Source: Microbacteriaceae bacterium VKM Ac-2855 (lineage in GTDB: Bacteria > Actinomycetota > Actinomycetes > Actinomycetales > Microbacteriaceae). Taken from it: a stretch of 64,000 nt of DNA. The notes under the pieces were generated by a model, which was not told where the DNA came from, made no database searches, and worked only from the letters and a program-made list of their open reading frames with translations. Shown here piece after piece: positions 25,136 to 34,162 of the stretch. The DNA lies in the NCBI GenBank assembly GCA_013204985.1, contig JABMLG010000002.1, positions 434,001 to 498,000 of the forward strand, in the 5' to 3' direction. Numbering within the stretch: the stretch's first letter is position 1; each line of letters begins with the position of its first letter. Made by a program: the position numbers and the translations under genes.

Positions 25136-28100
25136 GTGCAACGTGTCGACGAATTCCCTGGAGCCGGACCGGTGGCGACCCCGCCCGAGCCGGGCGAACC
25201 GCGGGGCTCGTCCGACCTCGACCTGCAGAATGCGACCTCGCCCGTGACCCTCACCACCGCAGACCCGAGCTTCATGACCGGCAACATCGCCGAGCCCGTC
25301 TGGCGGGAGTGGCGCGACGAGATCGCGACGATCGGCGGCCCGTCGCCCCTGCTGCACTTCGTCGACAGCCCGCGGACGCGGATCGACCTCTCCAGCACGC
25401 ATCCCGGCGGTCTGCCGCCCTTCATCTCGGGCAAGACGACGCTGCTGTCGTCCCTCATCCGCGACGAACTGGCGCTGCGTACGGCCAAGCTCTCGGCCGC
25501 CGCCATCACCGACAAGGGCATCGAGCTGCGCTCCGTGCGCGGCATCGAGGGTGTGCACCTGGGTATCGGGCTGGCGCAGTGGAAGGTGGGCGAGACCGAG
25601 TTCACCGCGCCCGTCCTGCTCCGCCCGCTGGCGATCCGCCGCTACGCGCGCGATTACGAGCTCAAGCTCAAGGGTCAGCCCTTCTTCAACCCGCAGCTCG
25701 CGCGAGCGCTGAAGCAGCAGTTCGGCATCACGATCGAGCCGGAGCGTTTCGTCGAACTCGCTCTCGAGAACGGCATCTTCAAGCCGCAGCCCGTGATCGA
25801 TCAGTTGCGAGGGCTGACGTCGCACCTGCCGTGGTTCGCCGTGCATCCGCGCCTCGTGGTGTCGAGCTTCGCGGATGTGGCGGGCGACATGCTGCGCGAC
25901 GCGCGTCAGCTCGAGCATCCGGTTCTGGACGCGCTCGCAGGCAACCCCGCCGCGAAGCGCAGCCTGCAGGAGACGCAGAAGGTCGCATCGATCATCCCGC
26001 AGGACGAGCGCCCGCCGGCGACCGACAACCTGCTGCTGGATGCGGATGCCGAGCAGGAGCAGGTGATCGCGAACATCGCGGCCGGCAACTCGCTCGTCGT
26101 GAAGACGCTGCCCGGCACCGGTGGCACGCAGACGATCGTGAACGCGATCGGCGCGCTCGCCTCGCAGCACAAGCGTGTGCTCGTCGTCGGCGCCCGCCGC
26201 TCGAGTCTCGACAGCATCCACCACCGGCTCGCGACGGCGGGCCTGGGCGGCATCGCTGTCGGCCCGCGCACCCTGCGTCGCGACCTGATCCAGTCGATCA
26301 CGCGCAACGAGAAGGCCGCGAAGCCCTCCGTGTCCGACATCGACGATGCGCTGCTGCGGCTGCGCAAGGTGCTGCTCGATTACCGTGGCGCCCTGTCGCG
26401 CCCCGACCCTGGCTTCGACGTCTCGGCCATCGAGGCACTGGAGGAGCTGGCGCGGCTGAGCGTGCTGCGCACCCCGCCGTCGACGACGGCCCGGCTGGAT
26501 CGCCGCGCCGTCGAAGCGTTGGCGCACACCCGCGTCGAGGCGACCCGGATGCTCGTCCAGTCGGCGCGACTGGGCGAATTCCGCTACGGCCCGGGGGACT
26601 CGCCCTGGTACGGGGCGCACTTCGATTCGACGGAGGAGGCGGATGCGACCCACGAGCTCGCGAAACGTCTGCACCTGCGCGACCTGCCGCGTCTGCTCGA
26701 CCGCGCGAACGACGTGATCGGTCAGACCCGGATGCGGCCCTTCGACTCGATCGCCGAATTGGGCATCTACCTCCGCCTTCTGGGCGACATCCGCGAGACG
26801 CTCGACAAGTTCCAGCCGGCCGTCTTCGACCGTTCCATCCAGGACCTCATCACCGCGACGTCGCCGCGCCGCGAATCCGCTTCGATGTCGGGAGCGAACC
26901 GTCGCCGCCTGAAGAAGCTCGCTCGCGAGTACATGCGGCCCGGAGCGCACGTCACCGACATGAACGCCAGCCTGCGCCGCGTCGCCCATCAGCGCACGCT
27001 GTGGCAGCGGTACGCCGTCGCCGGCGCCGTGCCCGAGGTTCCGGTCGGCGTGGCGGATGTGCAGACCGCGTACCAGCAGGTGTCCGACGAGCTCGCGCGA
27101 TTGGACGCGCCGATCGGGCGCACCGGCACGAGTACGCAGCTCGCGTCGCTGCCGATCGCCGAACTGGTGTCGATGGTGTCGGGTCTCGCGGAGGACAGCG
27201 AGGTGCTCGCCAACCTGCAGGAACGCACGGCGCTGCTGGCACAGCTGCGTGGGCTCGGCCTGGATCCGCTGCTCACCGACCTCTCGAAGCGGCACGTGCC
27301 GCAAGAAGCCTGCGCGGCCGAACTCGATCTGGCCTGGTGGCGGTCGGCTCTCGAGATCATGCTCACGGACGAGCGTGCCCTGCTCGGCGGGAATACCTCG
27401 GTGCTGGATCGTCTGGAGGCCGACTTCAAGCTCGTCGACGAGGCGCACGCCGCCTCGAGCGCCGAGCTGCTCGCGTGGAAGCTCTCGGAGACCTGGAAGA
27501 TCGGACTCGTCGACTGGCCGGAGGAGCGCGACGCCCTCCGCGCCCTCCTCAAGTCGGACACGACCACGCCGCAGAGCCTGCAGAAGGCGGCCCCGCACCT
27601 CTCGCGCGTTCTCGCCCCCGCCTGGCTGACGTCGCCCTACGAAGTGCACCGGATCGGCAACGACACCGCGTTCGACGCGGTCTTCCTCGTCGATGCGGGC
27701 GCCACCACGCTCGCCGAGAACGTCGGAGCGATCCGGCGCGCCAAGCAGGTCGTCGCGTTCGGCGACCCGGTCACGCAGACACCCACCCACTTCCAGCTGC
27801 GGGTGAACGAGGCCGTCGGATTCGGCGCCGTGGCACCCCGCAACGATGTCGACGCGATCCACTCCATGTCGGCCCTCGCGCGCCTCGGCGAGCTGCTGAA
27901 CACCGTTTCGCTGACCCGCAGCTACCGCGCCGGTGGTGAGGATCTCGCCGAGCTGGTGAATCGTCGCTTCTACGGCGGCCGCATCGACTCGCTCCCCTGG
28001 GCAGGCTCGTTCCTGGGGCACGATTCACTGCGCTTCCACTACATAGCGAGCGGGCACGGTATGCCCGAGAACGATTCCGGCGCCGTCGAGTCGGTCGATG

Positions 28101-28999
28101 CGGAGGTGGCGAAGGTGGTCGAGCTGGTGCTCGAGCACGCCGTCATCCGCCCGCGCGAGTCCCTGATGGTGATCACGGCGAGCCCGCGGCACGCCATCCG
28201 CGTGCAGCAGGCCGTGCTCACCGCGTTCGCCAAGCGACCCGATCTGAGTGACTTCATCCTCGGCGATCGCGCCGAGCCGTTCACCGTAGTGACGTTGGAG
28301 CAGTCGGTGGCGCAGAGTCGCGACCGTGTGATCTTCTCGATCGGCTACGGACGTACGCCGCACGGACGACTGCTCTCGAACTTCGGTGCGTTGGCCGAAC
28401 CCGGGGGGGAGCGCCTGCTCGCCGTCGGCATGACGCGCGCGCGCCGCTCGATGGACATCGTCTCGTGCTTCCGCCCCGGCGACATCGACGAGTCGCGGAT
28501 GCGCTACGGCATGGTCGCCCTCGCGCAGGTGCTGCAGGAGGCCGAGGGTCGCGAGCAGCCCAACGACCGCGACGACTACTCCGAGCCGATGCTGGTCGAC
28601 CTCGCCGCGCGCCTTGAGCGCCTCGGCCTGCGGGTGAACGTGGGGCACAAGGGCAAGCTCGCGCTCGTCGCCGCGTTCGGCACACGCGCCGTCGTGGTCG
28701 AGACCGACCGCGACGTCAGCACACAGAGCCTGCGTGTCTCGTTGCGATTGCGCCCCGAGGTCCTCCGTCGACTCGGCTGGCACTACATCCGCGTACACAA
28801 CTTCGAGCTATTCGCCGATCCGGACGCGGTCGCGGCGCGTGTGGCAGAACTGATCGGCGCCCGCGTGGAGCCGGAGGCCGAGCCGGACAGCACGTTCGGG
28901 GGCCCCGAGCCGCTGCCGGCGCCCGTCGCGGCGGCGCCGTCGGCCGCTCCGCGCTCGCAGGCCGAGACGCAGCCGATCACCCCGCTCGACGGTGACTGA
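25136..28999 (+). CDS. Very large SF1-like helicase/ATPase with degenerate Walker A
   Basis: The 1287-residue cytoplasmic protein resembles the Dna2/Upf1-like group. Motif I at 325-333 reads LPGTGGTQT, so the lysine of GTGKT is replaced by Gly330; motif II appears as VFLVDAGATT with no DE pair. Later motifs persist: LTRSYRAGGEDLAELVN and GERLLAVGMTRARRSM (motif VI-like). About 300 residues precede motif I. The C-terminal part (LVDLAARLERLGLRVNVGHKGKLAL ... LGWHYIRVHNFELFADPD) matches the Vsr-like nuclease-type region known as REase_MTES_1575, named from Microbacterium testaceum. It should recognise nucleic acid, but ATP hydrolysis is doubtful. The GTG at 25136 gives the longest frame; its stop overlaps the next small gene. 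Confidence 0.8.
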   Translation: MQRVDEFPGAGPVATPPEPGEPRGSSDLDLQNATSPVTLTTADPSFMTGNIAEPVWREWRDEIATIGGPSPLLHFVDSPRTRIDLSSTHPGGLPPFISGKTTLLSSLIRDELALRTAKLSAAAITDKGIELRSVRGIEGVHLGIGLAQWKVGETEFTAPVLLRPLAIRRYARDYELKLKGQPFFNPQLARALKQQFGITIEPERFVELALENGIFKPQPVIDQLRGLTSHLPWFAVHPRLVVSSFADVAGDMLRDARQLEHPVLDALAGNPAAKRSLQETQKVASIIPQDERPPATDNLLLDADAEQEQVIANIAAGNSLVVKTLPGTGGTQTIVNAIGALASQHKRVLVVGARRSSLDSIHHRLATAGLGGIAVGPRTLRRDLIQSITRNEKAAKPSVSDIDDALLRLRKVLLDYRGALSRPDPGFDVSAIEALEELARLSVLRTPPSTTARLDRRAVEALAHTRVEATRMLVQSARLGEFRYGPGDSPWYGAHFDSTEEADATHELAKRLHLRDLPRLLDRANDVIGQTRMRPFDSIAELGIYLRLLGDIRETLDKFQPAVFDRSIQDLITATSPRRESASMSGANRRRLKKLAREYMRPGAHVTDMNASLRRVAHQRTLWQRYAVAGAVPEVPVGVADVQTAYQQVSDELARLDAPIGRTGTSTQLASLPIAELVSMVSGLAEDSEVLANLQERTALLAQLRGLGLDPLLTDLSKRHVPQEACAAELDLAWWRSALEIMLTDERALLGGNTSVLDRLEADFKLVDEAHAASSAELLAWKLSETWKIGLVDWPEERDALRALLKSDTTTPQSLQKAAPHLSRVLAPAWLTSPYEVHRIGNDTAFDAVFLVDAGATTLAENVGAIRRAKQVVAFGDPVTQTPTHFQLRVNEAVGFGAVAPRNDVDAIHSMSALARLGELLNTVSLTRSYRAGGEDLAELVNRRFYGGRIDSLPWAGSFLGHDSLRFHYIASGHGMPENDSGAVESVDAEVAKVVELVLEHAVIRPRESLMVITASPRHAIRVQQAVLTAFAKRPDLSDFILGDRAEPFTVVTLEQSVAQSRDRVIFSIGYGRTPHGRLLSNFGALAEPGGERLLAVGMTRARRSMDIVSCFRPGDIDESRMRYGMVALAQVLQEAEGREQPNDRDDYSEPMLVDLAARLERLGLRVNVGHKGKLALVAAFGTRAVVVETDRDVSTQSLRVSLRLRPEVLRRLGWHYIRVHNFELFADPDAVAARVAELIGARVEPEAEPDSTFGGPEPLPAPVAAAPSAAPRSQAETQPITPLDGD

Positions 29000-29183
29000 C
29001 CCCGACGCACCAGCAGGCCCCGATCGCCCGATCGCGCGTGCGCGCGGCGGGCGTCGGGCGAGCCTGCCGCCGAAACCGGGCACGGATCCGTCACCGCACG
29101 ACCCGCCGACAGCCGATCCGGATGCGCCCCGCGCCGCCTCGGACGACCACCTCACGCGCGAGAAGCCGCCGCACTGGGGTTAG
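28992..29183 (+). CDS. Small conserved protein ending in PPHWG
   Basis: A 63-residue frame starts at GTG 28992, overlapping the helicase stop by eight bases. It is almost wholly Pro, Asp, Ala and Arg, so probably disordered, and ends LTREKPPHWG. A closing R-P-P-H-W motif is, as I recall, a recurring end of short actinobacterial proteins encoded directly after such helicases. The overlap implies coupled translation and a possible partner role. No domain or membrane segment is visible. Confidence 0.55.
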   Translation: MTDPDAPAGPDRPIARARGGRRASLPPKPGTDPSPHDPPTADPDAPRAASDDHLTREKPPHWG

Positions 29184-29574
29184 CCTCCTTCCGGTTGCGC
29201 ATCCGGTGGGCGTCTCGACCGGTGGGCAACGGTCGCTGGTCACCCGAGACCGCGCGCAACCGGCCGCGCTCCTTCCGCTCGATGATCCGGCCACCGGATT
29301 GGACGTGGCGTCGCACTTTTGGATCGGAGCTCGCGCAGGCCCCGCGGCCACGGTGCTGCATTCGCGCGATCCGGTGGCCGATCGACGTGGCGGGTGCGGT
29401 GTTGCGGCTCGGGTGGGCGTGCCGGTCTTGAGCCGAGGGGCTCATCGTTCGCGGAGGCCGCCCGCGGCGGGATGGTGCCGTTCGGCTGCCTCAGAACTCG
29501 TCCGACAACGCCGTAGCCGACGCCGACTCGCTCGTGCGAGATGCGCACGCCGACCCGCACGCGGTCGCACTAAC
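29184..29574. other. Unassigned 390-bp gap
   Basis: Both strands carry open frames, but all are Arg/Pro-rich without pattern or ribosome sites. I see no RNA gene or repeat. It may hold the 3' end of the helicase transcript or decayed coding DNA. Confidence 0.4.
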
Positions 29575-29613
29575 GAGAACGACCCTCCCGAGCGAGTCGA
29601 GAGGGTCGTTCTC
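29575..29613 (-). terminator. Terminator of mscL
   Basis: GAGAACGACCCTC (29575-29587) and GAGGGTCGTTCTC (29601-29613) form a perfect 13-bp stem with a 13-nt loop, 15 bases past the mscL stop on the minus strand. Confidence 0.85.
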
Positions 29614-29628
29614 ATCCGGGACGAGCCG

Positions 29629-30084
29629 CTACTCGGTGTGCTTGCCGTGGTTCGTCGTCGACGGCACGCCGTTCGTGGCCAGCAGGTTGCGGATGTCGGT
29701 GAGCAGCTCGAGCTCGGTCGGCGGGGTGTCCTCCGAGACGGCCGGCACGTCGGCCTCCTTCTTCGCGAAGGCGATCTTCTTGACGTGGTTGATCGGCAGC
29801 ACGAAGGCGAAGTAGAGCACGATCGCCACGATCACGAACTGGATCAGCGCGGCGATGATCGAGCCGTAGAGGATCGCGTTCTCGGGCTCGGTCTCTGTCG
29901 CCGGCGTGAGCACCCACTTGATGTTCTCCAGCGACGATGCGCGGAAGATCAGACCGATCACCGGGTTGAACAACCCCGTCACGAGAGTGTTCACGATCGT
30001 GGTGAACGCGGCGCCGATGACCACGGCGACCGCCAGGTCGATCACGTTTCCGCGGAGGATGAATTCCTTGAATCCCTGAATCAT
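29629..30084 (-). CDS. mscL: Large-conductance mechanosensitive channel
   Basis: The 151-residue protein begins MIQGFKEFILRGNVIDLAVAVVIGAAFTTIVNTLV, the N-terminal helix and pore-lining helix of MscL, has a periplasmic loop and a second helix ending PINHVKKIAF, then a charged C-terminal bundle (PTELELLTDIRNLL). It opens at high membrane tension as a homopentamer to release solutes. The order mscL / FmdB / cyclo-ligase matches mycobacteria. A strong terminator follows. Confidence 0.96.
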   Translation of the reverse strand: MIQGFKEFILRGNVIDLAVAVVIGAAFTTIVNTLVTGLFNPVIGLIFRASSLENIKWVLTPATETEPENAILYGSIIAALIQFVIVAIVLYFAFVLPINHVKKIAFAKKEADVPAVSEDTPPTELELLTDIRNLLATNGVPSTTNHGKHTE

Positions 30085-30110
30085 GGAGATGTCCGTTCTG
30101 GTGGGGAGGG

Positions 30111-30419
30111 TCAGCTGGAGGAGGATCCGGACGATCCGGAGGAGGACGACGGGGTGGAGCTCGCGGCCGGCTTCGCAGCCGGCTTCGATTCGGATTTCGA
30201 TTCCGTCTTCGATTCCGTCGTGGGGGAGGAGCCCGACGAGGCGGAACGCGAATCGGTGCGGTAGAAGCCGGAGCCGTTGAACGTGACCCCCACCGCGCTG
30301 AAGACCTTGCGCAACGCGCCCTGGCAGCTCGGGCACTCCGTGAGGGAGTCGTCGGTGAACGCCTGCTGGATGTCGAAGGCGTTGCCGCACTGGGTGCAGC
30401 GGTACGAGTAGACGGGCAC
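30111..30419 (-). CDS. FmdB/Ruc-like zinc-ribbon protein with Ser-rich tail
   Basis: The 102-residue product starts MPVYSYRCTQCGNAFDIQQ and has a second pair in ECPSCQ, so four cysteines form one zinc ribbon. After FNGSGFYRTDSR comes a long low-complexity Ser/Lys/Pro tail. The M. tuberculosis homologue in the same genomic position (Rv0991c, Ruc) is a redox-regulated chaperone active when its zinc is lost, as I recall; the layout here is the same, so that role is a fair inference. It starts at GTG 30419. Confidence 0.85.
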   Translation of the reverse strand: MPVYSYRCTQCGNAFDIQQAFTDDSLTECPSCQGALRKVFSAVGVTFNGSGFYRTDSRSASSGSSPTTESKTESKSESKPAAKPAASSTPSSSSGSSGSSSS

Positions 30420-30471
30420 GGATGCTCCTAGATCGTGGTGCGGGATGTCCGCGCCGGGGTAGTGGTCGGCG

Positions 30472-31056
30472 TCAGCGCCGGATCGAGTGGGTGCCGGAGG
30501 GGGTGACGACCCCGTCGACCGGCTGGTCGTGCACCTCGCTCGGAACGAGATCGACGAACTCGCTGTCGAAGACGACCGCGTACACCGGAGGACATTTTTC
30601 CATCGAACCGAGCGTCTTGTCGAAATACCCCCGACCCCAGCCCATCCGCATCCCGTGCTTGTCGACGGTCGCGGCCGGCACGATGATGAGGTCGACGTCG
30701 TTGATCGCGATCGGACCGAGCAGTTTGCCGACCGGTTCGGGCATCCCGAAGAGACCCTGAGTCTCGGTGTGGCCGTCGCCGACCGCCCAATCGAGCAGGC
30801 CGTCCTGACGCGAGATCGGGAAGAGCACGCGGATGCCGTTGCCCTCCGCCCAACCGAGGAACGGGCGGGTGTTGGGTTCGTCGGCGGCGGAGAGGTAACA
30901 CGCGATCGACCTGGCACCGTGCGTGGTGACCAGGTCGATCAGGTTCGCGGTGAGGGCCGCTGTCGTCTTCTCGCGTTCGCGTGTCGTCAGAACGCGACGA
31001 CGTTCGCGCAATTCTGCCCGGAGGGCGCGCTTCTCGTGCGTGATGTCGGCAGCCAT
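30472..31056 (-). CDS. 5-formyltetrahydrofolate cyclo-ligase
   Basis: The 194-residue product follows the family: KRALRAELRERRRVLTTRE at the N-terminus, a P-loop-like region, and the signature MGWGRGYFDKTL (G-x-G-x-G-Y-Y/F-D) with VDLIIVPAATVDKHG before it. It converts 5-formyl-THF to 5,10-methenyl-THF with ATP. The ATG at 31056 is used; GTG 31062 two codons upstream is possible. It is divergent from galU. Confidence 0.93.
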   Translation of the reverse strand: MAADITHEKRALRAELRERRRVLTTREREKTTAALTANLIDLVTTHGARSIACYLSAADEPNTRPFLGWAEGNGIRVLFPISRQDGLLDWAVGDGHTETQGLFGMPEPVGKLLGPIAINDVDLIIVPAATVDKHGMRMGWGRGYFDKTLGSMEKCPPVYAVVFDSEFVDLVPSEVHDQPVDGVVTPSGTHSIRR

Positions 31057-31188
31057 GCGCACATTCTAAGCCGCCGTCGTTCCGAGGATCCGTCGGTGCC
31101 GGAAGCCCTGGGACGGGGGGTCGGTCGGTCGATCCGCGTCCCGACTCTGAAACATTTCCGTTAATCCGCCCGGATATGATGGCGCCTC

Positions 31189-32085
31189 ATGGGCACTCGG
31201 ATTCGTAAAGCAGTCATCCCCGCGGCCGGCCTCGGCACCCGCTTCCTTCCGGCGACCAAGGCCATCCCGAAGGAGATGCTGCCCGTCGTCGACAAGCCCG
31301 CGCTCCAATACGTTGTGGAGGAGGCGGTCACCGCCGGTCTCGACGACGTGCTCGTCATCATCGGACGTAACAAGAACGCGATCAGCAACCACTTCGACTC
31401 GGTCCCCGAGCTCGAACACAACCTCACGAAGAAGAACGACGACAAGAAGCTCGCGCACGTGCAGAAGGCGAGCGAGCTCGCCGACATCCACTTCGTTCGC
31501 CAGGGCGACCCGAAGGGTCTCGGCCACGCCGTCGCTCGCGCGCAGAAGCACGTGGGCAACGAGCCCTTCGCCGTGCTGCTGGGCGATGACCTGATCGACG
31601 AGCGCGACCTTCTTCTCGCTCGCATGATCGAGGTGTCCGAGCAGCGCGACACCACCGTCGTCGCTCTGCTCGAGGTCGATCCCGACCAGATCCACCTCTA
31701 CGGATGCGCCGCGGTCGAGACGACCGATGAGGACGACGTGGTGCGCATCACCGGCCTCGTCGAGAAGCCCTCCAAGGAGGACGCGCCCTCCAACCTCGCG
31801 ATCATCGGGCGCTACGTGCTCAAGCCCGAGGTGTTCGGCGTGCTCGAGGAGACCCAGCCAGGCAAGGGCGGCGAGATCCAGCTGACGGATGCGCTGGAGC
31901 GCATGGCTCAGGACCCGGCGGAGTTCGGCGGCGTGTACGGCGTGGTCTTCCGAGGCCGACGCTACGACACGGGCGACAAGCTCGACTACATCAAGGCGAT
32001 CGTGCAGCTCGCCTCCGACCGCGAAGACCTCGGCCCTGACCTGCGTCCGTGGCTCAAGGAGTTCGTCGGCGGCCTCGAGGACTGA
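31189..32085 (+). CDS. galU: UTP-glucose-1-phosphate uridylyltransferase
   Basis: The 298-residue enzyme opens IRKAVIPAAGLGTRFLPATKAIPKEMLPVVDKPALQ, the nucleotide-binding signature and catalytic loop of GalU, and contains FAVLLGDDLID and GLVEKPSKEDAPSNLAIIGRYVL. It makes UDP-glucose for glycolipids and cell wall polymers. In related actinobacteria galU is followed by glp/moeA, rimJ and a SepX/GlpR gene; here only a palindrome separates it from rimJ. Confidence 0.96.
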   Translation: MGTRIRKAVIPAAGLGTRFLPATKAIPKEMLPVVDKPALQYVVEEAVTAGLDDVLVIIGRNKNAISNHFDSVPELEHNLTKKNDDKKLAHVQKASELADIHFVRQGDPKGLGHAVARAQKHVGNEPFAVLLGDDLIDERDLLLARMIEVSEQRDTTVVALLEVDPDQIHLYGCAAVETTDEDDVVRITGLVEKPSKEDAPSNLAIIGRYVLKPEVFGVLEETQPGKGGEIQLTDALERMAQDPAEFGGVYGVVFRGRRYDTGDKLDYIKAIVQLASDREDLGPDLRPWLKEFVGGLED

Positions 32086-32104
32086 CGTTCGGCAACCTTC
32101 CACA

Positions 32105-32189
32105 CCTACTGCGAGGGACCCCTTCTCGGTTCGACGGCGCCCCTCTCGGGGCGCTCTCGAACCGAGGGCGGGTCCCTCGCGCGGTGTAG
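32105..32189. repeat. Dispersed intergenic palindrome, subfamily B copy 2
   Basis: CCTACTGCGAGGGACC pairs imperfectly with GGTCCCTCGCGCGGTGTAGG, and an inner arm TCTCGGTTCGACGGCGCCCC pairs with GGGGCGCTCTCGAACCGAG. It begins 20 bases after the galU stop and occupies the place where glp/moeA is found in relatives. Confidence 0.85.
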
Positions 32190-32215
32190 GGGCCGCCGCG
32201 TTGTACGCTCGGTTC

Positions 32216-32953
32216 ATGGCGCTCCCGATACCGACGCTGAGCGAGGGCCGGATCACGATCCGGCCGATCCGCTTGCGCGACGCCCGAGGCCTCGAGCGCG
32301 AACTGATCGCGAACCGCTCGTGGCTCCGGCAGTGGGAGGCGTCGGATCCGCGCGGCGGTGCACCCTTCGATGTCCGCGCCAGCATCCGCTCGCTGCAGCA
32401 GAACGCCCGGGTGGGCGGTGGGCTCCCGTTCATCATCGAGTGGGACGGCCAGCTCGCCGGCCAGCTGAACGTGTCGAACATCGGTTACGGCTCGCTCTCG
32501 TCCGCCTCGATCGGCTATTGGGTCGCCGAGCGCTTCGCCGGGCGCGGCCTGACGCCGACTGCCGTCGCTCTGGCGACCGATTACGCGTTCTTCGATCTCG
32601 GCCTGCATCGCATCGAGATCTGCATCCGCCCCGAGAACGGTCCATCGCTGCGGGTCGTGGACAAGCTCGGCTTCCGTTACGAGGGTCTGCGCCGCCGGTA
32701 CATCCACATCAACGGCGACTGGCGCGACCACTTCTGCTTCGCCCTGGTGGGTGAGGAGGTGCCCCACGGAGTGCTGCGCCGCTGGCAGGACGGCCAGGTG
32801 CCCGTCGATCTCGGTGTGCCCTCCGACGCCGATCTGCGCGCCTCGCACCGCTCCGGTCTGTCCGGCCCGCCGTCGGGGATCGGAGTCCAGGCGCCGAGCC
32901 ATCGATTGATCGGCGGCGAATCGCGTGATCCGTACGGACACACCTACCCGTAA
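32216..32953 (+). CDS. rimJ: RimJ/RimL-type N-acetyltransferase
   Basis: The 245-residue product contains ITIRPIRLRDARGLERELIANRSWLRQWEAS, the acetyl-CoA site region IGYWVAERFAGRGLTPTAVALATDYAF, and HRIEICIRPENGPSLRVVDKLGFRYEGLRRRYIHINGDWRDH, diagnostic of RimJ-type protein acetyltransferases. About 50 extra C-terminal residues are polar. The position between galU and the sepX-like gene matches Rv0995. The ATG at 32216 follows the palindrome by 26 bases. Confidence 0.92.
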   Translation: MALPIPTLSEGRITIRPIRLRDARGLERELIANRSWLRQWEASDPRGGAPFDVRASIRSLQQNARVGGGLPFIIEWDGQLAGQLNVSNIGYGSLSSASIGYWVAERFAGRGLTPTAVALATDYAFFDLGLHRIEICIRPENGPSLRVVDKLGFRYEGLRRRYIHINGDWRDHFCFALVGEEVPHGVLRRWQDGQVPVDLGVPSDADLRASHRSGLSGPPSGIGVQAPSHRLIGGESRDPYGHTYP

Positions 32954-32992
32954 TCACGCGTTCAGCCTCGCTTCCCTCCTACGGTTGAGCGC

Positions 32993-33955
32993 ATGAGTGG
33001 AGACTGGTTGGGTGGGGGCGTCGTCTGGGCGCTCGCCGCCGCCCTCTGGGTGATCTACCTCATCCCGACGTGGTTGCGGAGGCGGTCGTTCCTGGCCACC
33101 GAACGCAACGCGGTGCGGCTGCAGCAGACGCTGCGGATCCTCGCCGAGACGGCGGAAGTACCGGAGCACGTGCGTGCCGAGGCGACGGCCCGTGAGGTCG
33201 CCGCCCAGCAACGCGCACTCCGCATCACCGAGACACGACGACGAGCCGAAGAGAAGGCACAGGCGATGGAGCTGGCACAGGCGGAGAAAGCAGCACGCGA
33301 AGCGCTGCACCGGGTAGCGGTGCAGACGCGGCGGAGCGCGCAGACCGGGCGCAGCGCGCTGCGCTGGCGGCAGACGGCCGCCCTGGCGGTACTGCTCGGA
33401 CTGCTCGGGGGCGTCGTGGGGCTGGTGGTGCTCGCCTTCGGCGGTAGCTGGCTGGTTCCGGTGATCTCCGTGATGGTGTTCACCGTCGGTCTCGGCACCC
33501 TGATCATGCTCGCGCCGGGGCGCAAACGCACCTCCGGGGCCGTTCACGCTCCTGTCGCGACCGAGTCGCCGATGGAGTACCGCCCGGCCGAGGTCTTCGA
33601 GGCCGAGGTCGATCACGCCGACACCGACGTGGTCGAGCCGCTCACCGAGCAGACGCCGGGCTGGACCCCGCAACCGTTGCCCAAGCCTCTGTATCTCTCC
33701 CGCGGTTCCGTCGCAGCGAGCGCGATGGCCTCGATCGACGCGGTCGAGCGGATGCGCGCAGCTGCGGCGGATGCGGAGCTCGCGCAACGCGCTGCTGCGG
33801 CGGCACCCGAGGTCGCCCCCATCCGAGCACCGCGGGCTACGGCGCCTGCGCCGGAACCGGCGAAGCCCACCTCGCGCTTCGCCAACATGGGCGTCATCGA
33901 CGGCGTCGACGCCATCGACCTCGACCAGGCGCTCCAGCGTCGGCGAGGTGCGTAG
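32993..33955 (+). CDS. sepX: SepX/GlpR-type divisome membrane protein
   Basis: The 320-residue protein has an N-terminal helix (VVWALAAALWVIYLIPTWLRRRS) followed by NAVRLQQTLRILAET, the pattern of SepX/GlpR proteins. A basic coiled coil (about residues 60-120), two more adjacent helices (about 125-165) and a long Ala/Pro-rich tail follow. In Streptomyces SepX stabilises FtsZ rings, and in Corynebacterium GLPR is the membrane receptor of the Glp-FtsZ complex; both sit in a galU-glp-rimJ locus. Here the glp/moeA gene is not next to it. The coiled coil is longer than in the homologues I remember. Confidence 0.75.
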   Translation: MSGDWLGGGVVWALAAALWVIYLIPTWLRRRSFLATERNAVRLQQTLRILAETAEVPEHVRAEATAREVAAQQRALRITETRRRAEEKAQAMELAQAEKAAREALHRVAVQTRRSAQTGRSALRWRQTAALAVLLGLLGGVVGLVVLAFGGSWLVPVISVMVFTVGLGTLIMLAPGRKRTSGAVHAPVATESPMEYRPAEVFEAEVDHADTDVVEPLTEQTPGWTPQPLPKPLYLSRGSVAASAMASIDAVERMRAAAADAELAQRAAAAAPEVAPIRAPRATAPAPEPAKPTSRFANMGVIDGVDAIDLDQALQRRRGA

Positions 33956-34022
33956 CCGCCCTTGACGGCATGCTAGGCTGGTCGAGTTGTTCGGGGCACT
34001 GCAGTCCCCGAGACAACGCCAA

Positions 34023-34098
34023 GGGTCCGTGGCGCAGTTGGTAGCGCGCTTCGTTCGCAATGAAGAGGTCAGGGGTTCGAATCCCCTCGGATCCACCA
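34023..34098 (+). tRNA. tRNA-Ala (anticodon CGC)
   Basis: The 76-nt sequence folds into a full cloverleaf: acceptor GGGTCCG with CGGATCC including the G3-U70 wobble that marks tRNA-Ala, D stem GCGC/GCGC, anticodon loop TTCGCAA (CGC), T loop TTCGAAT, encoded CCA. It borders the accessory region to its right. Confidence 0.96.
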
Positions 34099-34162
34099 CA
34101 AAGTCCCTACTGCAACCAAACGTCGAGTTACTGGCCGCTTCGGCAAGCGATGCCGGGTTGTG

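Noticed and set aside
24929-28021. A 1030-codon minus-strand frame.
   Set aside because: It is antisense to the large helicase-like gene, which has recognisable motifs; the antisense product has no pattern.
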